Shown here piece by piece: positions 1 to 11,499 of a stretch of DNA of 64,000 nt. Under the pieces are notes generated by a model. That model was given only the letters and a program-made list of their open reading frames with translations, ran no database searches and was not told where the DNA came from. Source of the DNA: Acheta domesticus (taxonomy: Eukaryota > Arthropoda > Insecta > Orthoptera > Gryllidae). Every line of letters starts with the position of its first letter. The stretch's first letter is position 1. Where the stretch lies: the NCBI GenBank assembly GCA_031308135.1, contig JAHLJT010000631.1, forward strand, positions 148,186,580-148,250,579, in the 5' to 3' direction. Made by a program: the position numbers and the translations under genes.

Positions 1-306
1 GTGAGGTGCAGAAAGATGCATTTTTCATAAGGGAGCAACAACAAACTCAAAACTTTCAGAAAAAATGCACAATTTATCATATCAAGTTTAGTAAGGGAAA
101 ATTTCCCATGAAATTAAGTGCAACTATTTAACTACATGGAAACCTCCCAAACTTCGATTTATTTCAGTATGTACAATTTAGTAATAATCATTGCAAAACA
201 GTGTACACATACACAACTGCTTTAGAGACTTAATTCAACAGAAGGTTAATGTGGTATCTATTAAATAATGACAATTCATTAGCATGAAGAAAATCTTTAT
301 ATTAAG

Positions 307-376
307 TAAAATACAAAAAAAAAATAAAATAAAAAAAAAATAAAAAAAAAAAAATAAAAAAATAAAATAAAAAAAT
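307..376. repeat. A-rich simple repeat in the SF1 3' flank
   Basis: About 70 bases of almost pure A with single T interruptions. The small minus-strand ORFs rich in Phe, Ile and Leu here come from this tract and are not genes. Confidence 0.85.
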
Positions 377-1349
377 TGTAGAGCATATGAGCCAGTTGGT
401 TCACAATTGGTGAAAATCCGCAATTACTAGTTTTTCTTATCATTAGTTGAGATTTCAGTGAAATTTGGAAAATAATGACACTCCAAAACAAACCTGAGAA
501 CACCAGTTGTATTTGGTGATAGTCTTTATGTTCTCTTTCTTTGTAAACTATATCATAAGGTTGGCAGTTGGACACATACCATAAAAAACAATATTTCTGA
601 ATAACTTGTCCAAAAGTTCCTGAGGAAAGGTTAAAATATACCACCATAACAGGCCATTTTATTTAAAACTAAGGTTATTTGGTAGAATAGACATTTGCAG
701 ATATTCTTAGATGCATCATTAACATTAAAATATAGCTGCCTGAAAATTTATTTGTACAATTAATGAAATCTCAATTAAATGTAACATTCCAGACTGTAAT
801 GAAAAAAAATTATTTTAGAATATCTTACAAATTAGAACATTATGAATTGAAAGTTTTAGAAAAATAATCTCTCTTGAACTTCAATTCTTTTTGTACAGAA
901 GAATACAAAATCTATAATGATTTTTTAAGAAATGTTCAAGCAATCCAAACTCAATTTAAATTTTCCAAGAGATTTTAACAAGAATATTTAACGGCCATTT
1001 CCATTACTGTGCTACATACTCCTCTTCTCAGCATTGTTAGCTTGGACAACTTCATGCACTGCCTTTCAGCAAGAACTCCTCTAACACAATTGCAATGTGT
1101 TAGTTCGCTGAACAATCTCGATGAATTGCTGGAGATCATGACTTTGTAGCAATTTAAAAGCAAATGAAAATGAATCTAACAATGCTGCATCTGCAAATTC
1201 AACAGGAAGATGTCTATAAGAACTATGCATCAATATATTAGAAGGAACCAAAAGAAAGAAACTAATAACATAGCAGCTTTATCATATCAAAAACGTTTCA
1301 ATAGGATAGACAAACTAGTATTGCACATTTCAAAACAAATTTAAGTATA
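377..1349. other. gene-free SF1 3' flank
   Basis: AT-rich sequence without a recognisable coding region or repeat. It may be SF1 3' untranslated region if a distal poly(A) site is used. Confidence 0.5.
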
Positions 1350-1355
1350 TTTATT
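1350..1355 (-). promoter_or_regulatory. candidate SF1 polyadenylation signal
   Basis: AATAAA read on the minus strand about 310 bases past the SF1 stop codon. The flanking DNA is very AT-rich, so such hexamers also arise by chance (another lies near 657-663). Transcript ends would be needed to choose between them. Confidence 0.25.
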
Positions 1356-1665
1356 AATTCACTATATTTGCAGCAAAATTTTAACAATTGAATTGAATTT
1401 AAAAGTGCAATTTGCATTATTCAACAATTTCAATCTTTTAAGGTAATTATGAATACCTCTAAGACTAATCACAAACAAGCTTTAAAAACGTGAACAAAAA
1501 AAGTGGGCTTTTTTACATTTGGAACGAACTGACTCCCCATAGCCATAATTTTACATTTCTCAAACAATTTCACTAAGTATAATATATGATTTCTAAACTC
1601 CACTCATAATACCTGTGCATTCAAAATGGAAAAAAGTCTGAACACCACACTACATTCTAGTCCTC

Positions 1666-2511
1666 TTAACTGGGTGGTGGTGGTGGAGGTGCTGCCAATA
1701 AACTTGGCAGACCAGCCAATGCATTTAAGTCCATATTCTGATTATTTGGCTGAGAAGCTGGTGGTGGAGGCTGTACTGGTTGAGGAGGTGGAACTCCAAT
1801 GAAGTTCTGATGCCAAGGAAACATATTAGGAGGAGGTGGAGGTGGTGTAGGGCGAGCAGGAGGTGGTACAGGACCTGGTGGGGCAGAGGAAAGTGGAGGT
1901 GGAGGTTGTTGCCATGGAGGCATACCAGGTGGTGGCATTGTTGTGGGCGGAGGCTGTTGTTGCTGTTGCTGTGGTTGCTGAGGGGGAGGGAGAGGTTGTT
2001 GTGGCTGAGATCCTGGAGGTGGAGGTTGAGCTGGACTCTGAAGCCATGGCAGAAGTGGAGGTATACTGGCTTGTGTAGTGGCAGATGGTGGTGGCTGACT
2101 TGTCGGTGGTGGTGGTGGAGGTGCTTGTAACAAATTAGGGGGAGGAATATTAGCAGTTTGCCATGGTGGTGGCATAGGCATTGAAGGAGCAGCAGGTGGG
2201 GGAGGGTGGTTCAGATTGGGCATCATTTCTGATCCCGGTGGTTTGGTAACAGGAGGAACAGCAGGAGACCAAGGTGGTGGTGGAAGAGAATTTGGAATTA
2301 GTTGAGGAGGAGTGGGCATCTGCACAGGATCAACCCGTGGAGGTGGAGCCATAATGGCACGAGGAGCCATCTGACGATCAAATATTCCAGTACGTCGTGG
2401 ACCAAATTTAGGAGTACTTCCTATTCCTCCAGTGCCTCCTGCTCCTGCAGCACCGTCATTTTCACGATTCGGTGGAGGACCTTCACCTAACTCTGCCATC
2501 AGTGACATATA
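1666..2511 (-). CDS. SF1: SF1 last coding exon: proline-rich C-terminal tail
   Basis: The exon follows a ttttacag acceptor and opens YMSLMAELGEGP, the segment that follows the zinc-knuckle linker in SF1 proteins (human has a YLSLMAELGE-type sequence). It then runs about 280 residues of proline-rich low complexity to a TAA stop at 1668-1666. Repeated PPW, LPW and MPPW motifs, a short glutamine run and proline runs of 4-9 are visible. In SF1 this tail is a flexible platform for WW- and SH3-type partners and varies strongly between splice forms. The plus-strand ORFs over the same bases are Trp/Arg-rich shadows. The upstream exon ends in phase 0 at 7864, so the join is in frame. Confidence 0.95.
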   Translation of the reverse strand, partial: YMSLMAELGEGPPPNRENDGAAGAGGTGGIGSTPKFGPRRTGIFDRQMAPRAIMAPPPRVDPVQMPTPPQLIPNSLPPPPWSPAVPPVTKPPGSEMMPNLNHPPPPAAPSMPMPPPWQTANIPPPNLLQAPPPPPPTSQPPPSATTQASIPPLLPWLQSPAQPPPPGSQPQQPLPPPQQPQQQQQQPPPTTMPPPGMPPWQQPPPPLSSAPPGPVPPPARPTPPPPPPNMFPWHQNFIGVPPPQPVQPPPPASQPNNQNMDLNALAGLPSLLAAPPPPPPS

Positions 2512-3384
2512 CTGTAAAAGAAATTATATTCTTTTAGTAACAAATATCTACAACCAAATTACACTGTAAAATTCAGTAAAATCAGTTATTTCTGATGGTA
2601 TCAGATTCAATTGTATTAAAAATCTGAATCCTGCATTATTTTATAAAAACTTCTGCATTTTGTTTATTAAAATTTGTAAAAAGAATAAAAAGACTTGATT
2701 CAAATATTCAAAAGGCTTGATTCAGAAAAATATAAAAATACAAATAAAACAAAAATATATGTAATTTTGATTGATTTTTAGATAATGATAAAAAGAATAA
2801 AAAAAGAGCAATACAAAAATCAAAAGATAAATCCTGATCATTGAGAGGTTGAATATTGAAAAGCATGCTTTTTGAATTCCAAATGTGATTTGATTATGAT
2901 ATGACCTTTTAATGTTACATTATTTCCCAATAATTCAGCACTAGTGAATCCTGTAGTTCTGGGGTTTCTAAATACGAATCTAATGTCAACAAATAATTTT
3001 TATTTTAAACAACTGTCGTAAGCATGAATTTAAATATAATTTTAAAACAAGTCATTCAAAAAGTTGAATACCTACTGGCAAGAACGTTGTAACCATCAAA
3101 ATGCAAATTTAGCGACACGTGACTTTCCTCCTCCATTGTTACATTTATGGTCCCGTGCGATTTGTGGCGAAATTAAACCAAAAGGAAATAGACACTTAAT
3201 GTTCATATTTGCCAACATAATTTCCTATATGCCTAACTTAGACCACATTCAAACTTTTATGCGAGGAAACCCAGCATTACTTAAAATGTAAGGGTTTTTG
3301 CAGGCAGGTATTCAGTTGACAAAATTCAAAACACCTTATTTCATTTGACCACTAAACAGCAAACTATGGGATACACATATACTC

Positions 3385-3895
3385 AAACTATTGGTGCTAC
3401 AACAACACACTTTCCCGCGTTACTGCAAACAGCTATGTAGTATTGAAATATTGCATTTTATGCACTACTAACATCTTTTCTATAATTTGAAAACATTCAA
3501 TTCAACCAAGAAGTGAACAACTTGCTGCTCCCGTCGCAGTGTTGTCAGAACAATGTGAATTCTACAACTGCATAAAAATATAATACACAAGTTTTGTAAA
3601 CTTTGATTGCAAAAAAAGCCTGATACCCTGGACAATATAGAAATGAATTCCATAGGGCCATGATTAGAGAAGAGTATTCTAAAACCATGCAACAAATACT
3701 CTACTCACTACAAATGGTACAGCATTTGGTGCGAAAATTAAATATTTTCATGCAAATATCAACATAAATTAGATAATTGTAACTCCTTTTCATACAGCTC
3801 CATCAGGTCACAACAATCACACGTAATTCACACACATTCGTATAGTATAGGGAAACGTATTGTATACAGGAAAGTAAAAAAAAAAAAAAAAAATT
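3385..3895. repeat. Z repeat, copy 1
   Basis: The sequence from the phrase GGTGCTACAACA through a long AT-rich body matches, with drift, the copy at about 39825-40205. Shared phrases include tattgaaatattgca, ttcaaccaagaag and gtgaattctacaactgcat. It starts with ACTTTCCCG and ends near GGAAAGTAAAAA, the same termini as the X repeats, so Z looks like a short X relative. It is non-coding. Confidence 0.6.
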
Positions 3896-3934
3896 CAAAG
3901 AAAATAAAAATTGAACATGAGCTTACTTGAAGAT

Positions 3935-4375
3935 GACTTTTTTATGAACACATTTCATTGGGGGAAAAAAAAAAAGAAGAAGAATCTTCATAATTGTAGG
4001 AAGACACTGAAAACTTTTCGATTTTATTCAATTTTCAAAAAATCAAAGTCTTTAACCAACATGAGACCTGCGCCATTCTCTTAAGGCTAAATGTACCGAA
4101 AAAAACTTGTAGGAAAATTCGATAGATCGCAGCACTATCAGAAGGAATTTACTTTACCGATACGACTGAACAAATAGTCCAATTTACGATCTGCAAACAG
4201 CATTTGACTCTTTTTTGTAATAGAATTTACGCTACGAAGCCCCTTTTCCAAAAAAAAACTTGCAGAAACGCGATTTTGAAATTTTTTCTCGTACTTCCGG
4301 GAACAATTTAAAAAATGTGGACTTATAGCGCGATGGCGACAAGCTTCCAGAATCCAACGCCGTGTCAATCATGCA
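3935..4375 (+). repeat. X-family repeat fragment
   Basis: The segment matches, in reverse complement, part of the X copy at 34.9-35.1 kb (phrases tatgaacacatttcatt, cttcataattgtag, gacctgcgccattctctt). It has neither hairpin terminus and no coding content. Confidence 0.5.
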
Positions 4376-4761
4376 AATCGGATGAATAGAAGCGTCGTAA
4401 AGTCAAGTTTGGAAAAACACCTCACACCCCTCCCCCTTCCACGCCCCGCCGTCACGCCATCCACCCGTGCGCCTACGCGCTCCCTGCGCGTCCACCGGCA
4501 GGGAGTCTCTGTGCAGACCAGTCTCTGTTGCCTGCGCGCGGCTGCCGCGCGCGAGGCTGGCCAAGCCAGGCAGTCATGCTTTCCTCATTTTCCATCTCAA
4601 TATATATTTTTTCCCCATAAATGAAACTAGTGATGCTGTAACAGAGGTAAACGGTCTCATATATTTAATAGCAATTAGTTCTTGTTTCATTTTGATAGTA
4701 GTATAGATAGATAATTTGAATAGTAGTATAACACTATCTTGTTCACATACTCCCGTCTTCC

Positions 4762-4830
4762 TTCATACCGGGTCTTTAGTCTAACTCGCAACCCGTATCT
4801 GAGAACACAACCACTTGTTTTGGTAATTTG
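4762..4830 (-). repeat. Y repeat fragment (inverted copy)
   Basis: The run gtctttagtctaactcgcaa through ttggcaacgcgtg is the reverse complement, with drift, of the end of the copy at 5660-5730. With that copy it makes an inverted pair about 0.9 kb apart. Confidence 0.55.
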
Positions 4831-5519
4831 GCAACGCGTGAAATACCTTTGGCTTCCCCTTCACTTTAAACGACCCACCCCTCGTCGCAGATTTCGGGGT
4901 AGGAGAACGGGGCTATTTTAGTTGGAAGAAAGAGCAAGCACTTGTTCTGTCCTTGGGCAGTCATTCGTTCACGTTTCATTCATTATCGTAGGAACTCGCG
5001 TTTAGGAAAGAAGAATCGCTTCGAAAATGTTGACGAAGGTTCAACGTGTATTTTTGGTGGAAGTTTACTTTGGCACTAAATGTTCCTTAAAGAGCCCGAA
5101 AATGTTTCAAGAATTTTTTTTGGAAAAGCCAGTTCCCAACAAATTAACAATTTGTAGAGACACGGGGATGTGGATAGGAAGCGGAGTCGCAGTGCCTGTT
5201 TTAAAGGAGGAGAAATTATTAGAAAATTCAAGAGATTTATTTTATTATATTTGTATTAACTTTATTACGATTTTCTAATTTGTTTAATTTCCAGGTACCA
5301 TAATTAATTATTGTTACTTTGCTGTTAATAAATCGATAAATCAGTTATAACTTCTCTCCCCATCTTCTATGTTACAGTTTCGTTTCTTAAGCATACTGAA
5401 GCATACAGACTCGCCATTCCTAAGCAGACAGACTCACCTGAAGAGACGTTTTGTTTGCTGACTCACGCCTCCACCCACCCCACCCCATCTACCCTGCGCA
5501 GCGCGAAAAGATTCCGGCT

Positions 5520-5730
5520 TGTGAGCCGCATACCTGCCCGCCGAATCCCTTGAATGGGAAAAACACAGAAAGAGGAAAGTTGCAGATTATGACGCGCAGC
5601 TCACTTCCTTCTCTGCTGTCCCAACGAGTCAGCCACGGCAGTATTGAATGAAGGCAGAGACACGCGGTTGCCAAATTGCCGAAATAAGAACAAGCGCTAG
5701 CGATCATGGGTTGCAAGATAAACTAAAGAC
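5520..5730 (+). repeat. Y repeat, longer copy
   Basis: About 200 bp align by eye with 51175-51370. Shared phrases are cttgaatgggaaaa, cacagaaa, gttgccaaatt, aacaag and aaactaaagaccc or its variants. No coding content and no obvious Pol III boxes were seen. Confidence 0.6.
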
Positions 5731-5961
5731 CCTGTATATGATCAAAAAATTGTTTGAAGTATTTCTCAAAATATCGATCCAAACGGTGTTTGGAACCGAT
5801 TTCAAAAAGAAAATGGAATATTAGTGATATTCACACAATTAGTTCCATCTCCTCATATATTATTTTAGATATCTGTTACTTCTAAGATCTTCCGTTATCA
5901 TTCCACTATCGAAAGAATGAGCAGAGATTACGCACGAACCCTTTTATCCTACGACTCGATT

Positions 5962-6722
5962 TTTACTTTCCCGTATACGTACGTATATACGGAATTGTTT
6001 ACGTAGTATAGGGAAAGTTATGTAATGCTGCGCGAAAAAACGGCGGATTTTCGGAAGAAAAAAATTCATTGCAGGGCCCTGATAACGAAAAGGAAATAAA
6101 TCTAGTTGCTAAATGAAGAAAAAAATCCCCTAACACGTGGTGTAGCCAGAATCCCTCTTTTGTGGGTCTTTGATACCGAAAAAACAATTGAAAGCAAAAC
6201 GTTGTCTGTCAGTCCGTCTGTGAACATTACTAGCGCCTAAACCTAAACCTAAACCCCTGTCGATCTGGTTCGAGTCAAAACTTTGAGATTTTGAAAAGGA
6301 ATCTATAAAACTAAGCGGTACTTTACATGAAACCCCCCGAACATTTTCGAAATTTTCTCAAAAACGGCTCCAAATTTTTTCTTTAAATTTCTTGTAAGAA
6401 TAGAGTAAAACACACTTATTAAGGTGGAATCCGTCATAATTTCACGGTTAACTCTGAATTTTCGAAAATTCTAAAAGTTTCAACTTTTTTGGCCTCTTCC
6501 TACAACTAGAAAATTGCAGATAGAGATTTCTCCTTCAAATAAAATTTGATCTCCAAAGAGAGTTCTTTCATTACGATCATGTAACACTTTTTTGAAAATG
6601 TTAGTATTTTTCGCGCAATATTGCTTGCAACATGTGCAATTGGAAAAAATTATAGAAACAGATTTTCTCAAAAATTGCTCCAAATTTTTCTTTGAACTTT
6701 TGGTCGGGATAGTGCATAATGT
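5962..6722 (-). repeat. X-family repeat with terminal hairpin
   Basis: The copy opens with the X terminus tttttactttcccgtatac, a palindromic CGTACGTA-rich loop and the partner GTATAGGGAAAGT at about 6006-6018. It runs through the shared phrases cgaaaaaacggcggatttt, gataacgaaaa, ttgataccgaaaaa and gcgcctaaacc. It carries a local triplication of CCTAAA at 6235-6255. It ends abruptly at unrelated LINE/Penelope sequence near 6722. Confidence 0.7.
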
Positions 6723-6830
6723 AGATGATCTTGGCTGTCTGGGTGACGCCGCGTCGAAGGCTGTGTTGCCGACATTTCGACCATCTTGTCATGGTCTTCC
6801 TCAGGGCTGGAATGCCAATCCTCAGGATTT
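6723..6830 (-). mobile_element. fragment resembling a Penelope-type terminal region
   Basis: On the minus strand the phrases ctgaggaagaccatgac and gatggtcgaaatgtcggc resemble the paired motif (GAGGA..ATGGTCGAAA) common in the terminal regions of arthropod Penelope-like elements. The match is from memory of that motif; a LINE 3' tail is possible instead. It joins directly to the LINE piece on its right. Confidence 0.4.
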
Positions 6831-7115
6831 TACGAGAGTTCAAATGACTTAGAGAAAGAAGAATTTCAGATAATGTGAAATTGACATGGATGACCATAGA
6901 ATGATGTTGGAGATCAGCAATAGTAGCTGGAATGTTATTTAAATCTTCTTTAGTATAATGATTAAAAAAATGAGAAGAAAATAAGGTAGCAATTTCTGAG
7001 TAAGCACTACAGCTGTTCATACCCAAGCCCATAACACCAGGTAATTGAGAGTGCCTAGTAGACGTGTTGATAAACTTCCAAAAAGATTTAGGGTCAATGC
7101 ATAAACTTGATTAAC
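6830..7115 (-). mobile_element. Jockey-like LINE fragment (region before the RT core)
   Basis: Minus-strand translation gives DPKSFWKFIN-like sequence, then LFSSHFFNHYTKEDLNNI and FTLSEILLSLSHLNSRK. That is the linker before the reverse-transcriptase fingers in Jockey/CR1-type LINEs, where it is followed by a GPDGIP-type motif; here the last part is corrupted (RIGIPA). It is about 285 bp with no terminus. A related fragment lies at 21.1-21.6 kb. Confidence 0.65.
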
Positions 7116-7740
7116 AGTCTAATAAGCCTTTATAGAAATATAACACACACATACGCACGCACACACACACAAGGAAGTGGACTATAAGTCTCATCTTCCA
7201 TGGAGTTGACTTTGCAATTGTGAACAGCTGGCTTGAATATAAAAAAATATTGCCAAAAATTGTGTATTCCAAACAATTAAATATTAGATCTACTGCACTT
7301 TTGCATGTGAGTTGCAGAATCTCTCATCAAAGTGGGTAAAACTGCGTCCTCAAGAGAGGATGACCTAGTAATGGGCAAAATTCACCACAAACTCAGAAGA
7401 AAAATATTGAGTTGACCCAATACCAGTAGCGAGATTTGATTATATGTCACATCTTAATGGCCAGAAAGAAAGCAGATGCAGGAATGAAAACTCCCAATGG
7501 AAAACACAATTCTATTGTGACAAATGCTATGTTCAACTGTGCACCACAGAGGACTGCAACTGTTTTGTGTTGTGTCACCAATCAACACAAATTTCACTGA
7601 TGTGTAATACACTACTGCAAGACTGTTGTCACATTTTTAACTGTATATTATATGATAGAAGAGGTAGAAGAGGAATAAAAAAGCAAAAATATTACACATC
7701 AATCTTGAAAAGCAAAAAGGTGTACAGATGATAAAACTTC
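7116..7740. other. intronic sequence with a short CA repeat
   Basis: An AT-rich stretch with a (CA)n microsatellite at about 7142-7172. The ORF at 7444-7731 has scattered Cys but no recognisable domain, so I do not call it a gene. Confidence 0.45.
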
Positions 7741-7755
7741 AGATTTGAAAACACA

Positions 7756-7820
7756 AATGCAAAAAAAAGAAGGAAAAACAAGAAAGAAAAGAAAAGAAAA
7801 AGAAAAGAAAAGAAAGAAAT
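7756..7820. repeat. GAAAA-type purine-rich simple repeat
   Basis: A purine-rich low-complexity tract just downstream (in transcript sense) of the SF1 zinc-knuckle exon donor. On the transcribed strand it is a pyrimidine-rich tract. Confidence 0.7.
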
Positions 7821-7863
7821 AGTCCAATCTAAAAAACATGTTATGGTACAGTGAAGATCTTAC

Positions 7864-8004
7864 CTCCTCATCAATTTTATTTTTGTCTCCTGCTGTAGTG
7901 GCTCCCAAACCTGTACGTTTCTGTCTACAATCTCTTGCAATATGTCCTGCGCCTCCACAACTTGTACAGACTATATTGTTTGTAACATTGGGTTTGTCAG
8001 GACA
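7864..8004 (-). CDS. SF1: SF1 exon: end of zinc knuckle 1 and all of zinc knuckle 2
   Basis: 47 codons, phase 0 at both ends. It starts after tttgttacag with CPDKPNVTNN; that first Cys is the last ligand of knuckle 1, whose other ligands are in the upstream exon. Knuckle 2 is complete: CTSCGGAGHIARDC (C-x2-C-x4-H-x4-C). It ends GDKNKIDEE before the donor gtaaga. In SF1/BBP the knuckles add RNA-backbone contacts and raise affinity for the branchpoint. The linker to the last exon (DEE/YMSLMAELGE) matches the conserved order in SF1. Confidence 0.97.
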
Positions 8005-8079
8005 CTGTAACAAAATAAATATTTTGTTATATATAATTCTCACAAAAGACTTATACAGATAAAAGAAAACTTGTCGTTT

Positions 8080-8710
8080 CATTTATTTATTTATTGATTC
8101 ATTTATTCAATACAGGCAATTGCCCATTTAACAAAATTTATCAAATCATAATGTATAATATAAAATAAGAGTATACAAAGATTCAATATGGAGTCGCATG
8201 TATAAAACAAAACAAGAATATATTTATAATTAAAATTGCGTCAAATCATTCCAATATAGTTTTTCGCAGAATTTTTAAATGTTCCAAATGAAACAAATAT
8301 CAAAATAAGAAAAATCTAGTAGATGATACATCTTCCAAAGTGGTGCATAAAAATATAAATTAGTTCTAGCAAACGGTACACCAAACAATATGTTCACATT
8401 ATGTCGTGTTTCTCACACTGGAGTTGCCCTAGCAATCCTCAAATGAAGTTCCGTTGCATCAACATTCTTATTAATCAAATTACACAAAAATAAAATATCA
8501 AAACAGTCTCTATATGATTTTAATGTACTCGGACTTAAAAATCTTAGGAAACAAGCTATAATCAAGAATTACTCTAAGAGTGTAAGTGCAGCTTCCAGGC
8601 AACGAAATTCAGGAAACTGTGCTGAACCCTTTTCCAGCTTAGAAATGAGATTTTGATAAAAGGGAGACCAAACTTGTGACGCATAAAGCAATATTGGTCT
8701 CACCAATGCA
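8080..8710 (-). mobile_element. CR1/Jockey-type LINE 3' end remnant
   Basis: On the minus strand LVRPILLYASQVWSPFYQN and LISKLEKGSAQFPEF are typical of the segment after the RT thumb in LINEs of the Jockey/CR1 group (usually LxYxSxVWxP). The copy ends on the left in an AATAAATGAATCAATAAATA-type tail, the expected 3' end on this strand. Several stops make it inactive. It lies inside the large SF1 intron 8005-14089. Confidence 0.6.
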
Positions 8711-9699
8711 ATATATATTCATGTAAATTAATTTTTAAAGAAACTGGAATTGTTCATCTTTAAATGGCCAGTTTTTTCACCACTCTTTTAAAGCAAAACA
8801 AAGGAGCTTAATAAATTACATTCCTATCATTAATGAATTAAAGAATAAAAATCATTGCAATAAAAACTGATAACACTAACAGCACATACCACTTTGAATT
8901 AATTATAACAGTTACAAAACATAATATTGCAACTGGTATCAACAATACCAGTTTTTCTGGTAAAAAATTGCCTGCCCAATGCCTCAATTGTAATTATGTA
9001 AATATAAAAATAATTATGCAGTTACAAAGAAGGGCAGGCCTTATGAACCTTGCCAGAAATTAAGAGATTATTGTTAACCATATTGTGCCTTGGGATTTAA
9101 CTCTATGACTGCTCTAGACGAGTTAATAAGCAAACAATTTCTACGCCTGGTAGCCTCTCAATGTGTTTTTTCACTCAGTGAGGTTGTCACTGGGAGCCCC
9201 TGGCCAAGATTGTATCAGAATTGCGATGTCCTTAGGAGCCTCTGGACAAGTTCACTTCTGCAGACACGCTTTCGGCTGTCGTTAGGGTGAACTGATTTCT
9301 GAGATGTCTTGTACAGAATACGTGTTTGCTTCTGCATACTGCAAAGATATTTTCACGTAGCTGTGATTGCTTTATATAGTTTAAAGTCTTGCTACAGAAA
9401 GCGCACGAAAATGATTGTAGTGTTTGGTAGTGTACCTTCTATGCAAGAACGACTGAAGTTTCAATTTCTGTGAACACTTCTAGAGTTTCATTCTTCTTCA
9501 TAGAGCTTCTAGAGGGAGACTAATTGATGGTTTGAGACGTGGGGTCCTTCGAGGGCTCCTTATAGAACTTTTTTATTTTTTATTATGAAAATATGACCAT
9601 AAATATGACTTAAAATTTTTTTGGATGCATTTTAGAAACCTCTGCTTAAATTACCATTGAAAACATACTTTTAAGATCTAGAATACTCTCAATTCACCC
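8711..9699. other. intronic sequence, nothing recognised
   Basis: AT-rich sequence with short ORFs lacking recognisable domains (for example 9090-9290). It may contain decayed 5' parts of the Penelope-like element that follows. Confidence 0.4.
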
Positions 9700-11495
9700 T
9701 TCCCCTTTGGTGTACCATGAAGACAATTCTACTTGCTAAAGTAATGAACTAAATTTTATGTCTACAAGACATCCTTGACAACTCTGAGTCCAATTCCTAT
9801 AAAAAATTAGCTGTACAACTTGATATCTCTCTGTTTAGACATAAATTACTTTAAATTTGACAATACTTTTTTCACCCAAAATTCTGGCCTACCTATGGGG
9901 TCCCCCACTTTCCCCACTACTAGCAGACATTTTTATGGACAACCTAGAGAAACAAATTTTTAATCCCCTCAGTTAAAAAGTGTAACCTATTGGTATAGAT
10001 ACGTAGATGACATCATAGTACTTTGGACCGGCACTTACAGACAACTGAAAAACTTCACTGACTTCCTAATTCTATGCATTCTGATATACATTTTACAGTA
10101 GAGAAGGAAAATGAGAACAGAACCCTCAACTTTCTAGACCTATCCATCAGATTAGTGAATGACAGACACGTTTTTGACATATAAAGGAAACCGACACACA
10201 CCGACAGTCATTCATAACACTTCATAACATCCACCCTCTCACAAACATGCAGCACTCCATAGTATGGTTCACAGATTGTTCTCGATTCCTCTCTCACCCC
10301 AGAACATCAGGAAAGAAATTCTTAACATTAAACAAATAGCTACCAATAATAGCTACAATAACTGTCTTATTGACAATCTTATTAAAAGAAAAACTATCTC
10401 CCTTAACACAAAAACATTAACTTCACTGACTCCCACGCACACAACACACCAGATATACCATTCCCTTCTTTGGAACAGTGTCACTCAAAATTGCCAAAAA
10501 ACTCAGTCAATTCGACATACACGTCACATTCAGCACACCAACCTGTCTCAACACCACTCTCCCACAACAATGATCCGATCCCCAAGCCTCTATCATGTGG
10601 GGTGTACTCTATTTCCTGTGGTAGTTGCAATGCTGAATATATTGGCCAAACCGGAAGATCCTTTAAACAAAGGATCAAAGAACACATACAAGCTCTCACA
10701 CAAAAAACCACACATTCACACTTTGCCAACCATCTATTAGAACAAGGACACTCATTTAATGCAGACACTGACGTCAAAATTTTAGAAATTGAAAACAGAT
10801 ACACACATAGACACAAACTAGAATCAATACACATTAATAATTCATTAAACAATCCCCAACACTATTTTGAATGAACAGATTCCTTCTCTCTCCCCTCTCC
10901 TGAAACTGGCCGCTTTCAAAGCACATTAACCCCTCTGTCTGCCTCTTTTCCGCCACCCGACTGGGCCTTTCCCGTTATAGCCATTTCCTAGAAAAAACCC
11001 TGCGTTCTCTCCTCCCTCCATTGATTGTTGCCTTCGCCTTTCGCTGTCTTTCCTGGACTGAGGACCACAGCCGCATCTAATGGGTATGTCAGTTTGCTCA
11101 CCTAAATTTATTAATTCATTTATTTATTTAGTTACATATTTATTCATCTCCTATTTTCACCTCTCTTCAGAACGTACATTTGTTATTCAAAATTATGTTT
11201 CCATTTTCACATTTTATATTATAATTTTGCCAGTTTTCTTTCACTCTAATTGGTTTCATAATATTATTTGTAATAGATTCCATTTATTTAATTTAATTTT
11301 CATTTGTCATTTTTAAAAATTATGTGCCCATTTCACATTTTATATTCTTCTTTAAAATCCAATTCATAACAATATTCTGTAAAAAATTTTTAATTTAAAA
11401 TTTTTTTTTTTTGTAATTTAGATATATAATTATTATTACTATTATTATTTTAGTAGCACTGAAGATGGCCGCAATGCAGCCGAAAAAGCTTTATG
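9700..11495 (+). mobile_element. Penelope-like element, decayed, with GIY-YIG endonuclease
   Basis: The plus strand, across shifting frames, gives a Penelope-type reverse transcriptase: SGLPMGSP near 9880-9905, FYGQ/DNLEKQIF near 9935, WYRYVDDIIVLWTGT at about 9990-10033, then NFLDLSIRL and HSMVHRLFSIPLSPQNIRKE. The C-terminal endonuclease is intact at 10605-10690: GVYSISCGSCNAEYIGQTGR, then SFKQRIKEHI. The catalytic Tyr of GVY and YIG and the following Arg are present, and CxxC precedes YIG as in Penelope elements. Multiple frameshifts and stops make it inactive. After the stop at 10874 a GC-richer 3' region carries GGACTGAGGACCACAG and CACTGAAGATGGCCGCAATG, motifs of Penelope terminal regions. 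It abuts an X repeat. Confidence 0.8.
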
Positions 11496-11499
11496 TAAG

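Larger units (their letters stand above)
4376..5961. other. intronic stretch with a GC-rich patch and Y repeats
   Basis: About 4389-4600 is unusually GC-rich for this window and contains a CGCGCGG/CCGCGCG fold-back. About 4762-4830 and 5520-5722 are inverted copies of a Y repeat. I see no credible gene; ORFs here lack any recognisable domain. Confidence 0.5.
2512..7863 (-). other. SF1 intron between zinc-knuckle and proline-rich exons
   Basis: A 5.35-kb intron. It holds Z and X repeats, a GC-rich patch, an inverted pair of Y repeats and LINE/Penelope scraps, each listed separately. From 2512 to about 3384 I see only AT-rich sequence with no recognisable element. Confidence 0.8.

Noticed and set aside
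1780..2490. Plus-strand and extra minus-strand ORFs rich in Trp/Arg or Thr/Ser
   Set aside because: They are antisense or shifted-frame shadows of the SF1 proline-rich exon, whose codon repetition keeps other frames open.
4382..4706. Two overlapping plus-strand ORFs of about 80 codons
   Set aside because: They fall in a GC-rich patch, where stops are rare, and show no recognisable domain.
6229..6256. Telomere-like (CCTAAA)3 run
   Set aside because: It is a local triplication of the gcgcctaaacc phrase of the X repeat; three units in an intron do not indicate telomeric DNA.
10481..10852. Minus-strand ORF of 123 codons
   Set aside because: Antisense to the Penelope GIY-YIG domain, which has clear catalytic motifs on the plus strand.
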